From the NCBI GenBank assembly GCA_050256425.1, contig JBBWVW010000182.1:3534-67533 (forward strand): a stretch of 64,000 nucleotides of DNA, given 5' to 3'. Origin of the DNA: UBA868 sp050256425. Lineage in GTDB: Bacteria; Pseudomonadota; Gammaproteobacteria; Arenicellales; UBA868. A program made the translations under genes and the position numbers. Below, in pieces: positions 33,710 to 43,573 of this stretch; within the stretch, counting starts at the first letter, position 1, and every line of letters begins with the position of its first letter. Below the pieces are notes generated by a model, which did no database searches, had not been told where the DNA came from, and was given only the letters and a program-made list of their open reading frames with translations.

Positions 33710-35713
33710 ATGGAAGCACGACAGGGCTTCGGTGATGTCGCCCGGACACCATCGTGGTTTTGGGGAATATTCGCGGTCATTGTTACACTGGGAATCATTC
33801 TTTTCTTCGCTCAGGATCAGGCCCCTTATCTTGCCAAGTATCCGCGCGATTGGGTTATTCCCTTAAGATTTGTCATCAGCGAGTGGATGCAGTGGCTGAT
33901 AAAGGAATTTGATCTTGGGCTTTTCACATTCAAGGAGCTTACCCGCTCGATTGCCTGGTTACTTGAATGGCCACTGTCGGCGGCCAACAGCCTCCTGGCA
34001 ACGGGGTTCACTTTTTCTACCGAGCCGGGGGCTCCGGTTGTGCTGTCGCCAGCACCTTGGACAGCTGTAATCATCATTTTTGGATTACTCGCTTTTCATT
34101 TGTCCGGTACAAGACTTGCAGTACTGGTCACCGGCTGCTTTGCCTATCTCGCGCTCTTTGGTCAGTGGCACAGTGCCATGATTACCCTCAGTTCGATTGT
34201 GATTGCGGTGCCTTTGGGTGTCAGCATTGGCTTTGTGCTGGGCATTGCTGCGTACCGGCATCCTGTATTCGAGAAATGGCTAACACCGGTACTCGACCTG
34301 ATGCAGACAGTGCCCATTTTTGCCTACCTCGTTCCAGTGCTTTTTCTTTTTGGTTTTGGACCGGTCGCAGCAATGATCGCCACCATGATTTATGCAACAC
34401 CGCCAATGGTCCGAGTTACGATCTTGTCGTTAAAACAAGTGCCCAGTGAACTTCTGGAATACGGCAACATGGCAGGCTGCGCGCCTGGGCAACTACTCCG
34501 TAAGATTCAAGTTCCCGTGGCCCAGAAATCTCTGATGGTCGGCGTAAACCAGGTAATCATGCTGTCGCTGAACATGGTCATCATCGCTTCGATGATCGGT
34601 GCTGGCGGATTGGGTTTTGATGTACTTAGTTCTCTCAGACGTCTGGCTATCGGTGACGGTCTTGAGGCAGGGCTCGCGATCACTTTTCTGGCGATTGCGC
34701 TTGACCGCTTAAGCCAGGCTTTCGCGGACCGGCCACAGACTTCCCGACTCTCACAAAGTCGCCGCTTTTTAACCCATAGCCGATTTACCCTGGCCGTGCT
34801 GGTCACACTATTGATTTCATGGCCTGCCAGTCACTTCTATCCCGCCCTCGGGGTTTACCCGGAATCCCTACAAATTACGACCAGCCATTTCTGGGATGAC
34901 CTAGTCAAGTGGATCAATATCAACTTCTTTGACCAGCTTGAAGCCATTAAGACATTCATCCTGATTCACATCATGATGCCGGTAAAACGCTTTTTACTTA
35001 AAACGCCCTGGGTCATCTCGATAGCGGCAATCACCCTGATAGGGTACCGACTGGGAAGATTCCGTCTGGCTGCTTTGGGTCTGGCGCTTACCGTCTTTAT
35101 TGCCGCGGTAGGCCTTTGGAGTAAGGCGATGATTACCGTCTATCTGTGCGGCGTGTCTGTGCTTTTTGCCGCATGTATCGGCGTCCCGATTGGCATCCTT
35201 GCTGCCAGTAATCCCAGAACTAACCGAGCAACCCAAGTTGCAATCGACACCTTGCAGACGCTGCCTTCCTTCGTTTATCTGATACCAGTTGTAATGCTTT
35301 TTCGGGTAGGAGACTTTGCGGCAATGCTTGCGGTCATTGCCTACTCAGTAGCCCCCGCAATTCGTTACACCATACTCGGTATACAGCAGGTGCCTGCCCA
35401 TCTGATTGAAGCATCCAAAGCCATGGGCTGCACCCCGAACCAGATTCGATGGCGAGTACAGCTGCCGATTGCCCTGCCGCAGATAATGCTTGGCATCAAC
35501 CAAACCATCATGATGGCCCTGTCCATGCTGGTGATTACAGCGCTGGTTGGGACGCGAGACCTTGGACAAGAAGTCTATATTGCCTTGACCAAGGCTGATA
35601 CTGGAGGTGGTATCGTGGCTGGAGTTTGCGTGGCATGCATAGCCATCGTCGCCGATCGCTTCATCAGCCAGTGGTCTCATAAAAAGAAGATGGAACTAGG
35701 ACTTCCAGCCTAA
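33710..35713 (+). CDS. Double-length permease of the betaine ABC transporter (two ProW domains in one chain)
   Basis: A 667-residue membrane protein with two successive permease domains. The first has the EAA-type coupling loop in EYGNMAGCAPGQLLRKIQVPVA (about residues 245-266), the second in EASKAMGCTPNQIRWRVQLPIA (about 565-586). Normally ProW is about 350 residues and forms a homodimer; here both halves are fused head to tail. A tryptophan-rich unique N-terminal stretch precedes the first domain. It completes the import complex with the ATPase and binding protein. Confidence 0.88.
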   Translation: MEARQGFGDVARTPSWFWGIFAVIVTLGIILFFAQDQAPYLAKYPRDWVIPLRFVISEWMQWLIKEFDLGLFTFKELTRSIAWLLEWPLSAANSLLATGFTFSTEPGAPVVLSPAPWTAVIIIFGLLAFHLSGTRLAVLVTGCFAYLALFGQWHSAMITLSSIVIAVPLGVSIGFVLGIAAYRHPVFEKWLTPVLDLMQTVPIFAYLVPVLFLFGFGPVAAMIATMIYATPPMVRVTILSLKQVPSELLEYGNMAGCAPGQLLRKIQVPVAQKSLMVGVNQVIMLSLNMVIIASMIGAGGLGFDVLSSLRRLAIGDGLEAGLAITFLAIALDRLSQAFADRPQTSRLSQSRRFLTHSRFTLAVLVTLLISWPASHFYPALGVYPESLQITTSHFWDDLVKWININFFDQLEAIKTFILIHIMMPVKRFLLKTPWVISIAAITLIGYRLGRFRLAALGLALTVFIAAVGLWSKAMITVYLCGVSVLFAACIGVPIGILAASNPRTNRATQVAIDTLQTLPSFVYLIPVVMLFRVGDFAAMLAVIAYSVAPAIRYTILGIQQVPAHLIEASKAMGCTPNQIRWRVQLPIALPQIMLGINQTIMMALSMLVITALVGTRDLGQEVYIALTKADTGGGIVAGVCVACIAIVADRFISQWSHKKKMELGLPA

Positions 35714-35737
35714 ACCTCTCAAGACAAGGCGATACAC

Positions 35738-36619
35738 ATGAGCAACGACCCCACAAAAGCAATCAAGAACCTTGACTATTGGAAAGGGGAAATATCTCTC
35801 GAGCCAGTCAGCGGCGGCATCACCAACCAGAATTTCATGGTCGCTGACCAGGAGCGCAAATACTTTGTACGCGTCGGCAACGATATACCGTTACACGGAG
35901 TCATGCGGTTCAATGAACTGCAAGCGAGCCGGGCGGCCTCTCAGGTGGGTCTATCACCACAGGTACTGCACTGGGTGCCAGGCATCCTGGTGCTGGATTT
36001 CATCGAAGGCAAAACCTTGAGTGACGAAGACGTCAGGCAGCAACACCAGCTCGAGCGCATCGTGCCCATGTTGCGCACTTGTCACCAGGAAATGGCACAA
36101 AACATGCGCGGGCCTGCGCTCATCTTCTGGGTGTTTCATGTCATACGTGATTACGCCGCCACCTTGGTGGAAGGCAAAAGCCGCATGATGGGTCAGCTGC
36201 CTTCCCTGCTCGACAAAGGCCAGCAGTTGGAAAAGGCTGTGGGCCCTGTGAATCTGGTTTACGGCCATAACGATTTGCTGCCAGCGAACTTCCTGGACGA
36301 TGGTCAAAGGCTTTGGCTGGTGGACTGGGACTATGCTGGTTACAACAGCCCGCTGTTTGATCTGGCGAACCTTGCATCCAATAATACCCTACCCCCCGAG
36401 CAGGAAGACTGGCTTCTTAACACCTATTTCAACTCAACGGTGTCGACAGAGATTCGCCACGCCTATGAAGCCATGAAGTGTGCTTCCTTATTACGTGAGA
36501 GTCTGTGGAGCATGGTGTCGGAAATTCACTCGACTATTGATTTTGATTTTATCCAGTACACCAGCGAGAACCTGGAGCGCTTTACCGCACAATGGACCGC
36601 CTTCCAGGTACGTCACTAA
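35738..36619 (+). CDS. Choline-kinase-like phosphotransferase (APH fold)
   Basis: A 293-residue aminoglycoside/choline-kinase-fold protein. It has NQNFMVADQERKYFVRVG as phosphate loop and ATP-lysine region, VYGHNDLLPANFLDD (catalytic Asp, about 176) and LVDWDYAGYN (metal-binding Asp). Phosphorylation of choline, ethanolamine or a related alcohol is suggested by the fold and by the adjacent quaternary-amine transporter. It follows the permease by 24 bases in the same transcript. Confidence 0.82.
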   Translation: MSNDPTKAIKNLDYWKGEISLEPVSGGITNQNFMVADQERKYFVRVGNDIPLHGVMRFNELQASRAASQVGLSPQVLHWVPGILVLDFIEGKTLSDEDVRQQHQLERIVPMLRTCHQEMAQNMRGPALIFWVFHVIRDYAATLVEGKSRMMGQLPSLLDKGQQLEKAVGPVNLVYGHNDLLPANFLDDGQRLWLVDWDYAGYNSPLFDLANLASNNTLPPEQEDWLLNTYFNSTVSTEIRHAYEAMKCASLLRESLWSMVSEIHSTIDFDFIQYTSENLERFTAQWTAFQVRH

Positions 36620-36683
36620 TACACAACGCTGATCCGAACGCACGCCATCCGCTGCGGGAAATGCAGCATCAACACTTATCGCT

Positions 36684-39128
36684 ATGAGTAAATTACCTAG
36701 GCACACCCGTGCCATTGTGGTCGGCGGCGGCATTGCCGGCTGCTCCACCGCCTATCATCTCGCCCAAATGGGCTACAAGGACGTACTGTTGCTTGAGCGT
36801 AACCAGTTGACCAGCGGCAGCACCTGGCACGCGGCAGGCCTTGTCGGCCAGTTGCGCAGTCAGGCCGGGATCACCCAATTGCTGGGCCACTCCATTACGT
36901 TGTATGACCAGCTTGAAGTCCAGACCGGGCTCGCAACCGGCTGGAAGATGAATGGCGGACTGCGGCTGGCCTGCACTGAAGAGCGCCTGACTGAGATACA
37001 GCGCCAAGCCACCACGGCGCGCAGTTTCGGCCTTGAGATGCACCTGCTGACCCCCTGCGAAGCCAAGAGCCTGTGGCCAATAATGGATGTCAGTGACGTG
37101 ATCGGCGCAGCCTTCCTGCCGACCGATGGCCAGGCCAGCCCTTCAGATATCACCCAGGCGCTGGCTAAAGGCGCCCGTGATGCCGGAGCGGCCATAGTCG
37201 AAGGAGTGACCGTTACCGGTGTTCGCTCCGAGAACGGCCGGGTAAAAGGGGTAGACACGACTTCGGGGGTCATCGACTGCGAAGTGCTGGTCAACTGTAC
37301 TGGCCAGTGGGCACGCGAGTTCGGCCGCCTGGCAGGCGTTAACATCCCACTCGTTTCGGTGCAGCACCAATACCTGATTACCGAGCCCATTGAGGGGGTA
37401 AGGCCTGATCTGCCTACGTTAAGAGATCCTGATCGGCTGACCTACTACAAGGAAGAAGTAGGAGGACTGGTTATGGGCGGGTACGAACCGAACCCAATCG
37501 GCTGGGCACAACAGGGCTTTCCCGATCAATTCGCCTTCTCGCTGCTTGACTCCGACTGGAATCACTTTGAGGAGCTTATGGCGCTGGCCTTGCCACGCGT
37601 GCCAGCACTGCAGCACACAGGAATCAAGGAACTGCTGAACGGCCCCGAAAGTTTTACCCCCGATGGCAATTTTATTCTCGGCGAAGCACCGGAACTCGCT
37701 GGCTATTTTGTTGCGGCAGGTTTTAACGCCTTTGGCATCGCCGCTGGCGGCGGTGCCGGGCAGGCGCTTGCGCAATGGATCATCGGTGGTGAATCTCCCT
37801 ATGACCTGTGGCCAGTGGATATCCGCCGCTTCGCCAAGCCGCACCACGACATAGACTGGGTACGCAATCGCACCTACGAAATGTATGGAAAACACTACAC
37901 CATTGCCTGGCCGTTCGAGGAGCACGATTCCGGACGACCTTTCCGACGATCACCACTTTACGAATCACTTCGAGCGCAGGGTGCCTGCTTTGGCGAAAAA
38001 CTGGGCTGGGAGCGGCCTAACTGGTTTGCACCCGAAGGTGTAGAACCTGAAGATGAATACTCTTTTAACCATCAGAACTGGCTGCGCTACTCGGCCCTTG
38101 AGCACGAGGCTGCCAGAGAGCGGGTTGCCGTCTTTGATCAAACCTCTTTTGGTAAGTTCATGGTCACCGGTGCCGATGCCTGTGCGGCCCTTGAGTGGAT
38201 CTGCGCCAACCGTATCGATCGCCCGGTCGGCTCTGTCATCTACACCCAATTGCTTAACAGCCGCGGCGGAATTGAGAGCGATCTGACCGTAGCGCGAATC
38301 GACAGCGACCGTTTCTATATGGTGACCGGAACCGGTTTCGTCACCCACGATTACCACTGGATCCGAAGCAACATTCCAGCGCATCTGGATGCCAGCATCA
38401 CCGATGAGACCGATTCCTTCAGTGTGTTGTCACTGATGGGCCCCCAAGCCAGGGAAGTACTAAGCCGCGTCACGACTGACCCTGTCGACAACGAGACTTT
38501 TCCCTTTGCCAGGGTACGTCATCTGCAGGTAGGCGATAGTCCTGTCACCGTATTGCGCCTGACCTATGTCGGCGAACTGGGATTTGAACTGCACATCCCA
38601 GTGGATAATGCCCTTAAGGTCTACCAAGCGCTGATGTCGGCTGGGGCCGACCTGGGAATACACAACGCCGGCTATCGCGCGATCGAGAGTCTGCGGCTGG
38701 AAAAAGGCTACCGCGCCTGGGGCGCTGATCTTTCGCCGGATCACACGCCACTGGAGGCAGGGCTCGGCTGGGCGGTCAAACTGAAAAGCGATACCGATTT
38801 TCTGGGTAAAACTGCGCTACAACAACAACAGCGTGACGGGCTCAAAAAAGTAATGGCCTGCTTCACCGTGCAAGAGCCGCAGGTCAATCTGATCGGACGC
38901 GAAACACTGTACCGCAATGGCGAACGGGTCGGCTGGCTGACCAGTGCCGGCTATGGTCATACGCTTGGCTGCAGTATCGGCTACGGTTACGTGCGTAACG
39001 CAAGTGGTGTCGACCATGAGTTTCTAAACAATGGCCAATACACTTTGGAGGTAGCCGGAATCCAGGTGCCCTGTGAAATTCATCTGGAACCGCTGTATGA
39101 CCCGACTATGGCTCGAATTCGTGCATGA
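36684..39128 (+). CDS. FAD-dependent dimethylglycine/sarcosine dehydrogenase-like enzyme with GcvT domain
   Basis: An 814-residue protein in three parts: a DAO-type FAD domain (VVGGGIAGCSTAYHL at about residues 12-26; STWHAAG with the His that commonly holds FAD covalently), a middle FAO domain, and a C-terminal GcvT-type folate domain from about 430. Such enzymes demethylate dimethylglycine, sarcosine or related N-methyl amines, passing the methyl group to tetrahydrofolate. This fits the upstream betaine import genes: take up a betaine and remove methyl groups stepwise. The exact N-methyl substrate is not decided by the sequence. Confidence 0.88.
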   Translation: MSKLPRHTRAIVVGGGIAGCSTAYHLAQMGYKDVLLLERNQLTSGSTWHAAGLVGQLRSQAGITQLLGHSITLYDQLEVQTGLATGWKMNGGLRLACTEERLTEIQRQATTARSFGLEMHLLTPCEAKSLWPIMDVSDVIGAAFLPTDGQASPSDITQALAKGARDAGAAIVEGVTVTGVRSENGRVKGVDTTSGVIDCEVLVNCTGQWAREFGRLAGVNIPLVSVQHQYLITEPIEGVRPDLPTLRDPDRLTYYKEEVGGLVMGGYEPNPIGWAQQGFPDQFAFSLLDSDWNHFEELMALALPRVPALQHTGIKELLNGPESFTPDGNFILGEAPELAGYFVAAGFNAFGIAAGGGAGQALAQWIIGGESPYDLWPVDIRRFAKPHHDIDWVRNRTYEMYGKHYTIAWPFEEHDSGRPFRRSPLYESLRAQGACFGEKLGWERPNWFAPEGVEPEDEYSFNHQNWLRYSALEHEAARERVAVFDQTSFGKFMVTGADACAALEWICANRIDRPVGSVIYTQLLNSRGGIESDLTVARIDSDRFYMVTGTGFVTHDYHWIRSNIPAHLDASITDETDSFSVLSLMGPQAREVLSRVTTDPVDNETFPFARVRHLQVGDSPVTVLRLTYVGELGFELHIPVDNALKVYQALMSAGADLGIHNAGYRAIESLRLEKGYRAWGADLSPDHTPLEAGLGWAVKLKSDTDFLGKTALQQQQRDGLKKVMACFTVQEPQVNLIGRETLYRNGERVGWLTSAGYGHTLGCSIGYGYVRNASGVDHEFLNNGQYTLEVAGIQVPCEIHLEPLYDPTMARIRA

Positions 39129-39165
39129 GTGATTCCAGCCTCAACAAATTCAGTCACTATTCAGC

Positions 39166-40116
39166 ATGCCCGCCATACCTATAACCCTGGATCCCCAGAT
39201 GATTGCGGTGATGGAAAAGCGCCGTACTCTCACCCTCGGCCCGCAAGACCAGGGCAATCTTTCGATCGACGACATTCGCAAGAACTATAACCACGAGCGG
39301 GCATGGTGGAATGCCATAAAGCCACAGATGAGCGGCGTGGAAGAGTTGTCGGTGACTGGACCTCTCAGAGATATCGCGCTGCGGATCTATCGGCCTTTCA
39401 ATCAGAATCCCTGCCCTACCCTGCTTTACCTGCACGGTGGGGGATGGGTCGTGGGAAACCTGGATACCCACGACCGAGTAATGCGCCTGTTAGCGGAGCT
39501 CTCCGGTGCAGCTGTCGTTGGTATCGATTACGCACTTTCGCCGGAGCACAAGTTCCCGGTCGCCATCAACGAGACGCTGGCGGTTATCCAATGGCTGGAA
39601 ACCTCGGGCCGCAACCACGGTCTTGACCCGAGTCGCCTGGCATTGGGCGGTGATTCTGCGGGCGCCAACATGGCTGTTGCTGCGACCCAGTTGCACCACC
39701 AACGAGAGCACCAGGCGATACGGTTCCTGTTACTTTATTATGGGGCGTATGGCCTGACAGACTCGTGCTCATGGCAGCAATACGGCAATGCCGACTACGA
39801 GTTTACCCGGGAGGAAAAAGCGTTCTACCTGGGCAGTTATCTCGCGAACCCGAGCGATCATGCAGATTCACGCTTTAGAGTGTTAAATGGAGATATCACA
39901 TGCCTGCCACAGGCCTTTATCGCCGCCGCCCAGTGCGATCCTCTGCACGACGACTCTGTTGCTTTACATGAGGCTATGAGAAAGGCCAACAGGCCTGCAC
40001 ACCTTGAGATCTACCCCGGTGTTCTGCACGGTTTCATTCACTATAGTCGCTTACTGGATAAAGCAACCCAGGCCCTGCGCGACGGCGCACATGCACTGAC
40101 CAAAGCGCTGGGCTGA
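39166..40116 (+). CDS. Alpha/beta hydrolase, HSL-type esterase
   Basis: A 316-residue esterase of the hormone-sensitive-lipase group: oxyanion HGGGWVVGN (about residue 90), nucleophile GGDSAGAN (about 160), acid Asp in AQCDPLHDD and His in LHGFIHYS. The enzyme hydrolyses short acyl esters. It follows the demethylase-like gene by 37 bases in the same direction; its link to betaine use is unclear. Confidence 0.86.
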   Translation: MPAIPITLDPQMIAVMEKRRTLTLGPQDQGNLSIDDIRKNYNHERAWWNAIKPQMSGVEELSVTGPLRDIALRIYRPFNQNPCPTLLYLHGGGWVVGNLDTHDRVMRLLAELSGAAVVGIDYALSPEHKFPVAINETLAVIQWLETSGRNHGLDPSRLALGGDSAGANMAVAATQLHHQREHQAIRFLLLYYGAYGLTDSCSWQQYGNADYEFTREEKAFYLGSYLANPSDHADSRFRVLNGDITCLPQAFIAAAQCDPLHDDSVALHEAMRKANRPAHLEIYPGVLHGFIHYSRLLDKATQALRDGAHALTKALG

Positions 40117-40185
40117 GGCCCGCGCGCTGCCCGTGACGCAAAAGAGATTTGCCAGTATTAGTGGGCTGTTAAACCATCCAAGGTG

Positions 40186-40222
40186 ACCGGACCGGCCGCC
40201 ATATATAGGCTATCGGTCCGGT
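40186..40222. terminator. Bidirectional terminator hairpin between convergent genes
   Basis: ACCGGACCG (40186-40194) pairs with CGGTCCGGT (40214-40222) in the gap between the convergent esterase and acyl-CoA synthetase genes; a short T-run follows on the plus side. Nine base pairs and a 19-base loop. Confidence 0.45.
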
Positions 40223-40246
40223 TTGCGCTTGAAAGCCCCAAACTAA

Positions 40247-42109
40247 TTACAGCATTCGCACCCTGGCCTCGAACAAATAGGCAGCAAGCGCTTTCTCGAC
40301 GGCAAGTGCGGAGGATCGGTCGGCTTTCGCAAGGGTCACGGTTACCTGCATACCTCGAGCCCCGCCATCAACAACGTCAACGCTAGCGTCGGGCAAATCC
40401 AAGTCATTTTGAACCAGGCCCGTGACCATTAGTTTGGTGGCGTCGCAGCGCAGGCTTGGCTTGTAGATCTTTCCGACTGTGGTCAAGGGAATCGTTTCTA
40501 CAATAAAAATCTGTTTTGGCCAGGCCGGACGTTCGTCGATGGTGTTTTGGGCATGGGCCTGCAAAACTTCGACACTGGCCTCGACGCCAGGTCGCAACTC
40601 GACAAAACAAACTGGCAACTCTCCGGCATAGGCGTCAGGCAAGCCAACTGCGGCTGCCAGGGCGATCGCTGGATGCGTGCTCATGGCATTTTCGATCATT
40701 GCCGGATCTATATTGTGACCGCTTCGGATTATCAGGTCTTTAGAGCGACCGGCAATATAGACCCGGTTTTGCTCGTCCTTATATCCAAGATCACCAGAAT
40801 TCAAGATGCCATTTTCAAATACGCCCTCATTGTGATCGGGGTCGCGATAGCCAGGAGATACATGATCACCGCGAACCACAATGACACCAATCTCGTTGGC
40901 AGCGCAAATCTCTCCAAGGTTGCCATCGGCATTGAGACGAAAAACATCGACTTGCGTGTAAGGCAGCGGCCAACCGACGGAACCAACGCTGCTGGGGCCG
41001 GACAGCGGATCGATGCTGACCAATCCTGAAGCCTCTGTCATGCCGAATATTTCATGCAGGTTACACCCCGTCACTTCTTTGAAGCGTTTACCAACCGCTG
41101 GTGGTAACAGCGCCGCACCTGTCAAGCCGGCACGCAAAGCACTGATGTCATTATCCCCTACAGGAACCTGTAACACGGCGCCAATCGCGGTCGGAACACC
41201 GCCAACCAACGTAGCCCCGTATTGGGCCACCAGACGCCAGAAGCCTTCGACAATTGCCGGATTGCGTAAACCTGCCGGCGACATGATGAGCAACTCCATC
41301 CCTGTCATAAAGGCGCTCAGGCCCGCTACAATAGTTCCAGCAACATGAAATAATGGAAGCGTCGCGGTGAGAACATCGTTAGGCAGGTAACCACACATTG
41401 ACGCCCCGCCGAAGGCGGCGACCAGTTGACCGCGCTGAGTGTGTGCAACCAGTTTGGGTATACCGGTAGTGCCGCCAGTATGAAAATAGGCTGCTACATC
41501 ATCGCCACCACGCGATTCGCCAAAGATCAGATGATCACTGGGCTGCGCCATCAGGGCACTGCCAAAATCAACAATGCCGTCGTCGTCCTGGGTTCCAGGA
41601 GCCGATACACGCACTAATATCAGGCCAGGCACCTGGTCTCGTAATTGCAATGCCTTTTGCCAGATATCGAGCTGAGGGTGCGGGCCCAGAGCTACTAGAA
41701 TTTTTGCGCCCGAGGCTTTGAGTAATTCGACAATGCTCTCTGGCTGTAGCAGAAAGTTGATCGGTACCGCATAACCTGCGGTTTCCGCCCCCCATAAAGT
41801 GGCATGGGTCTCGATCAGAGATGGCAGCATATAGGCTACGCCTGGCGCTGGGCCACCCAGAGCGGAAAACATGTTAGCGGCACGCTGGATTAGGCCTAGT
41901 AACTGACTATAGCTGACACGGCGCGGCTGCTCGTCGGGTGCGCCGGTCATCAGCATGGTGATCGCGGTAGCGTCGGGTTGCCGCGCAGCGCTGGCAATGA
42001 ATACCTCCAGAATGCTACGTTCCGGTAGGCGTTGCTCAAGCGTCAGTTCAGCTTCGAAACGCTCAAGATCGTCGCGACTCCGAATAGGCTCATCACCTAG
42101 ATTAGCCAT
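40247..42109 (-). CDS. Acyl-CoA synthetase (AMP-binding family)
   Basis: A 620-residue ANL-family ligase. The phosphate-binding YFHTGGTTGIPKLVAH (about residues 218-233), the adenylate motif FGMTEASG (about 355), GDLGYKDEQ and the C-terminal hinge IAGRSKDLIIRSG are present. It activates a carboxylate as acyl-AMP and transfers it to CoA. The AAGGAGAGAC ribosome site is good. The carboxylate is unknown; because DmdA-type chemistry is encoded near by, methylmercaptopropionate (the DmdB step) is one possibility, but the length and neighbours do not settle it. Confidence 0.88.
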   Translation of the reverse strand: MANLGDEPIRSRDDLERFEAELTLEQRLPERSILEVFIASAARQPDATAITMLMTGAPDEQPRRVSYSQLLGLIQRAANMFSALGGPAPGVAYMLPSLIETHATLWGAETAGYAVPINFLLQPESIVELLKASGAKILVALGPHPQLDIWQKALQLRDQVPGLILVRVSAPGTQDDDGIVDFGSALMAQPSDHLIFGESRGGDDVAAYFHTGGTTGIPKLVAHTQRGQLVAAFGGASMCGYLPNDVLTATLPLFHVAGTIVAGLSAFMTGMELLIMSPAGLRNPAIVEGFWRLVAQYGATLVGGVPTAIGAVLQVPVGDNDISALRAGLTGAALLPPAVGKRFKEVTGCNLHEIFGMTEASGLVSIDPLSGPSSVGSVGWPLPYTQVDVFRLNADGNLGEICAANEIGVIVVRGDHVSPGYRDPDHNEGVFENGILNSGDLGYKDEQNRVYIAGRSKDLIIRSGHNIDPAMIENAMSTHPAIALAAAVGLPDAYAGELPVCFVELRPGVEASVEVLQAHAQNTIDERPAWPKQIFIVETIPLTTVGKIYKPSLRCDATKLMVTGLVQNDLDLPDASVDVVDGGARGMQVTVTLAKADRSSALAVEKALAAYLFEARVRML

Positions 42110-42332
42110 TCAAGTCTCTCCTTGGGGTTTATCTGGGTATCCTCATTTCAATCTTTTTTCAAAGTATGGGTCCCAAGAATCGGCTTGGCAAATCTTCTTG
42201 GCTGTGATTCGCTTTAGTTTTTGCCAGACTTCATGAGGCGCGCACTAGCATCTCCAGCGATCCCAACCGAGACCAAAACGATGCCGACCGCCACGACGTC
42301 CGACACGGCCAAAATACCGAAATGCGCGGTAT

Positions 42333-43334
42333 TTACTCAGGACACACTGACGTTCCCAGAAAAACCTGGTTTTCTGGCTGCCCGCCATTTGCCACCCGCT
42401 GCAGATTATCCGCTACGAACTTCCATCGCCGTTCCAGTTGCTCTGGTGCCGCCGCACTCTCATGGGCGCTGAGAATAACATTGTCAAGATCTTGGAATGG
42501 GTAATTGCAGGGCCACACATCTTTTTTGTCATTACCAATATAGTTGTACCAAACATCGAGGACAGCACCACCAATCGACCGCTCCTTCAGTGCCTGGTAA
42601 AGAGCCTCCTCGTCTATGACCCGGCCACGGCCCACATTAATGATCACACCGTCGGGCTTCATCCGGGCTAATTGGGGCGCCCCAATCATGCCTATGGTTT
42701 CTTTATTCATATCACAGGCCACCACAACGAAATCACTTTCAGCGAGTAATTGATCGAGTTGGTTGGTGCTTCCCAGCCAATCAAGCGGGGGTATGGTTTG
42801 GTGTTTCGATCGGCGGATCGCGATCACTCGCATACCGAAGGCCGCAGCGCGGTGCGCAACCTCTTTACCGATATGTCCGTAACCCACGATGCCCACGGTC
42901 CGATTGCGGATTTCTCCGTGATACTCGGATGATCCAGGCTGTCTGCCACCCCATCCTTCAGCCCGAAAACGTTGGTCAATATGACGCAATCCAATTTTTG
43001 TTTCGAGCATGGCGCAAAGGACAAATTCGGCGATCGTTGTTTCATGTTCATAGCAATTACACACAGGAATGCCATTTGGCATCGTTTGGGGTGAACAAAA
43101 GTCATATCCGGTCCACGGAATCTGAAACACCTTTAGTTTCGGTATCTTCGGCCAATTAGGTGTGGGTATTTTTCCACCAATAATGGCATCTGCCTCAAGC
43201 GCCATGGCAATAAACTCATCAGGCCCATTGCGTGACGGATCCCACACAAGGATTTTCCAATCATCGTTTAATTCTTCTCTTAAAAGGTGTCCGTACTGAA
43301 CAGCAATCCGACCTTGTATTAATGCAGTTGGCAA
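42333..43334 (-). CDS. D-isomer-specific 2-hydroxyacid dehydrogenase
   Basis: A roughly 333-residue NAD-dependent enzyme with the Rossmann GIVGYGHIGKEVAHRAA, the substrate arginine in NVGRGRVIDEEAL and the late SAHES region. Members reduce or oxidise 2-hydroxyacids such as glycerate, phosphoglycerate or glyoxylate. The open frame extends 21 codons further to 43397, but a TTG at 43332-43334 with GGAG eight bases upstream best matches family N-termini; the start is uncertain. Confidence 0.82.
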   Translation of the reverse strand: MPTALIQGRIAVQYGHLLREELNDDWKILVWDPSRNGPDEFIAMALEADAIIGGKIPTPNWPKIPKLKVFQIPWTGYDFCSPQTMPNGIPVCNCYEHETTIAEFVLCAMLETKIGLRHIDQRFRAEGWGGRQPGSSEYHGEIRNRTVGIVGYGHIGKEVAHRAAAFGMRVIAIRRSKHQTIPPLDWLGSTNQLDQLLAESDFVVVACDMNKETIGMIGAPQLARMKPDGVIINVGRGRVIDEEALYQALKERSIGGAVLDVWYNYIGNDKKDVWPCNYPFQDLDNVILSAHESAAAPEQLERRWKFVADNLQRVANGGQPENQVFLGTSVCPE

Positions 43335-43439
43335 AACATTTTCTCCGTATTGATTTGATAAAAATAACGTAAGGCTGGATGCTGAAGTAAAACACATCTA
43401 CCTAATCACGTCTCACTAACCATATAGCTGTGAAACTGT

Positions 43440-43572
43440 CTTGTGGTGCAGTCCCACGCACTCACGACTGAACTCCTACGGAGTTACGATTATGAAAGAC
43501 CGTTGGGTGAAAATCGTCTTAACCGTCTTTGCCGGCCCTGCGTGCGGGCCTGTGAATACCTCGAGAGATTGA
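43440..43572. other. Non-coding interval with two hairpins and a 26-codon open frame
   Basis: Between the dehydrogenase and nitroreductase genes. An ACTCC/GGAGT hairpin lies at about 43472-43484, a GGCCC/GGGCC hairpin at about 43533-43549, and a small open frame with a GGAG site runs from 43492 to 43572 on the plus strand. I do not recognise it; it may be the end of a lost mobile element or a small leader. Confidence 0.25.
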
Positions 43573-43573
43573 T

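Noticed and set aside
31546..35713. Ergothioneine-specific importer
   Set aside because: The aromatic-rich binding protein fits any trimethylated cation; no residue pattern singles out ergothioneine.
43440..43572. End of an insertion sequence
   Set aside because: No transposase fragment and no paired terminal repeats could be found; kept as unassigned.
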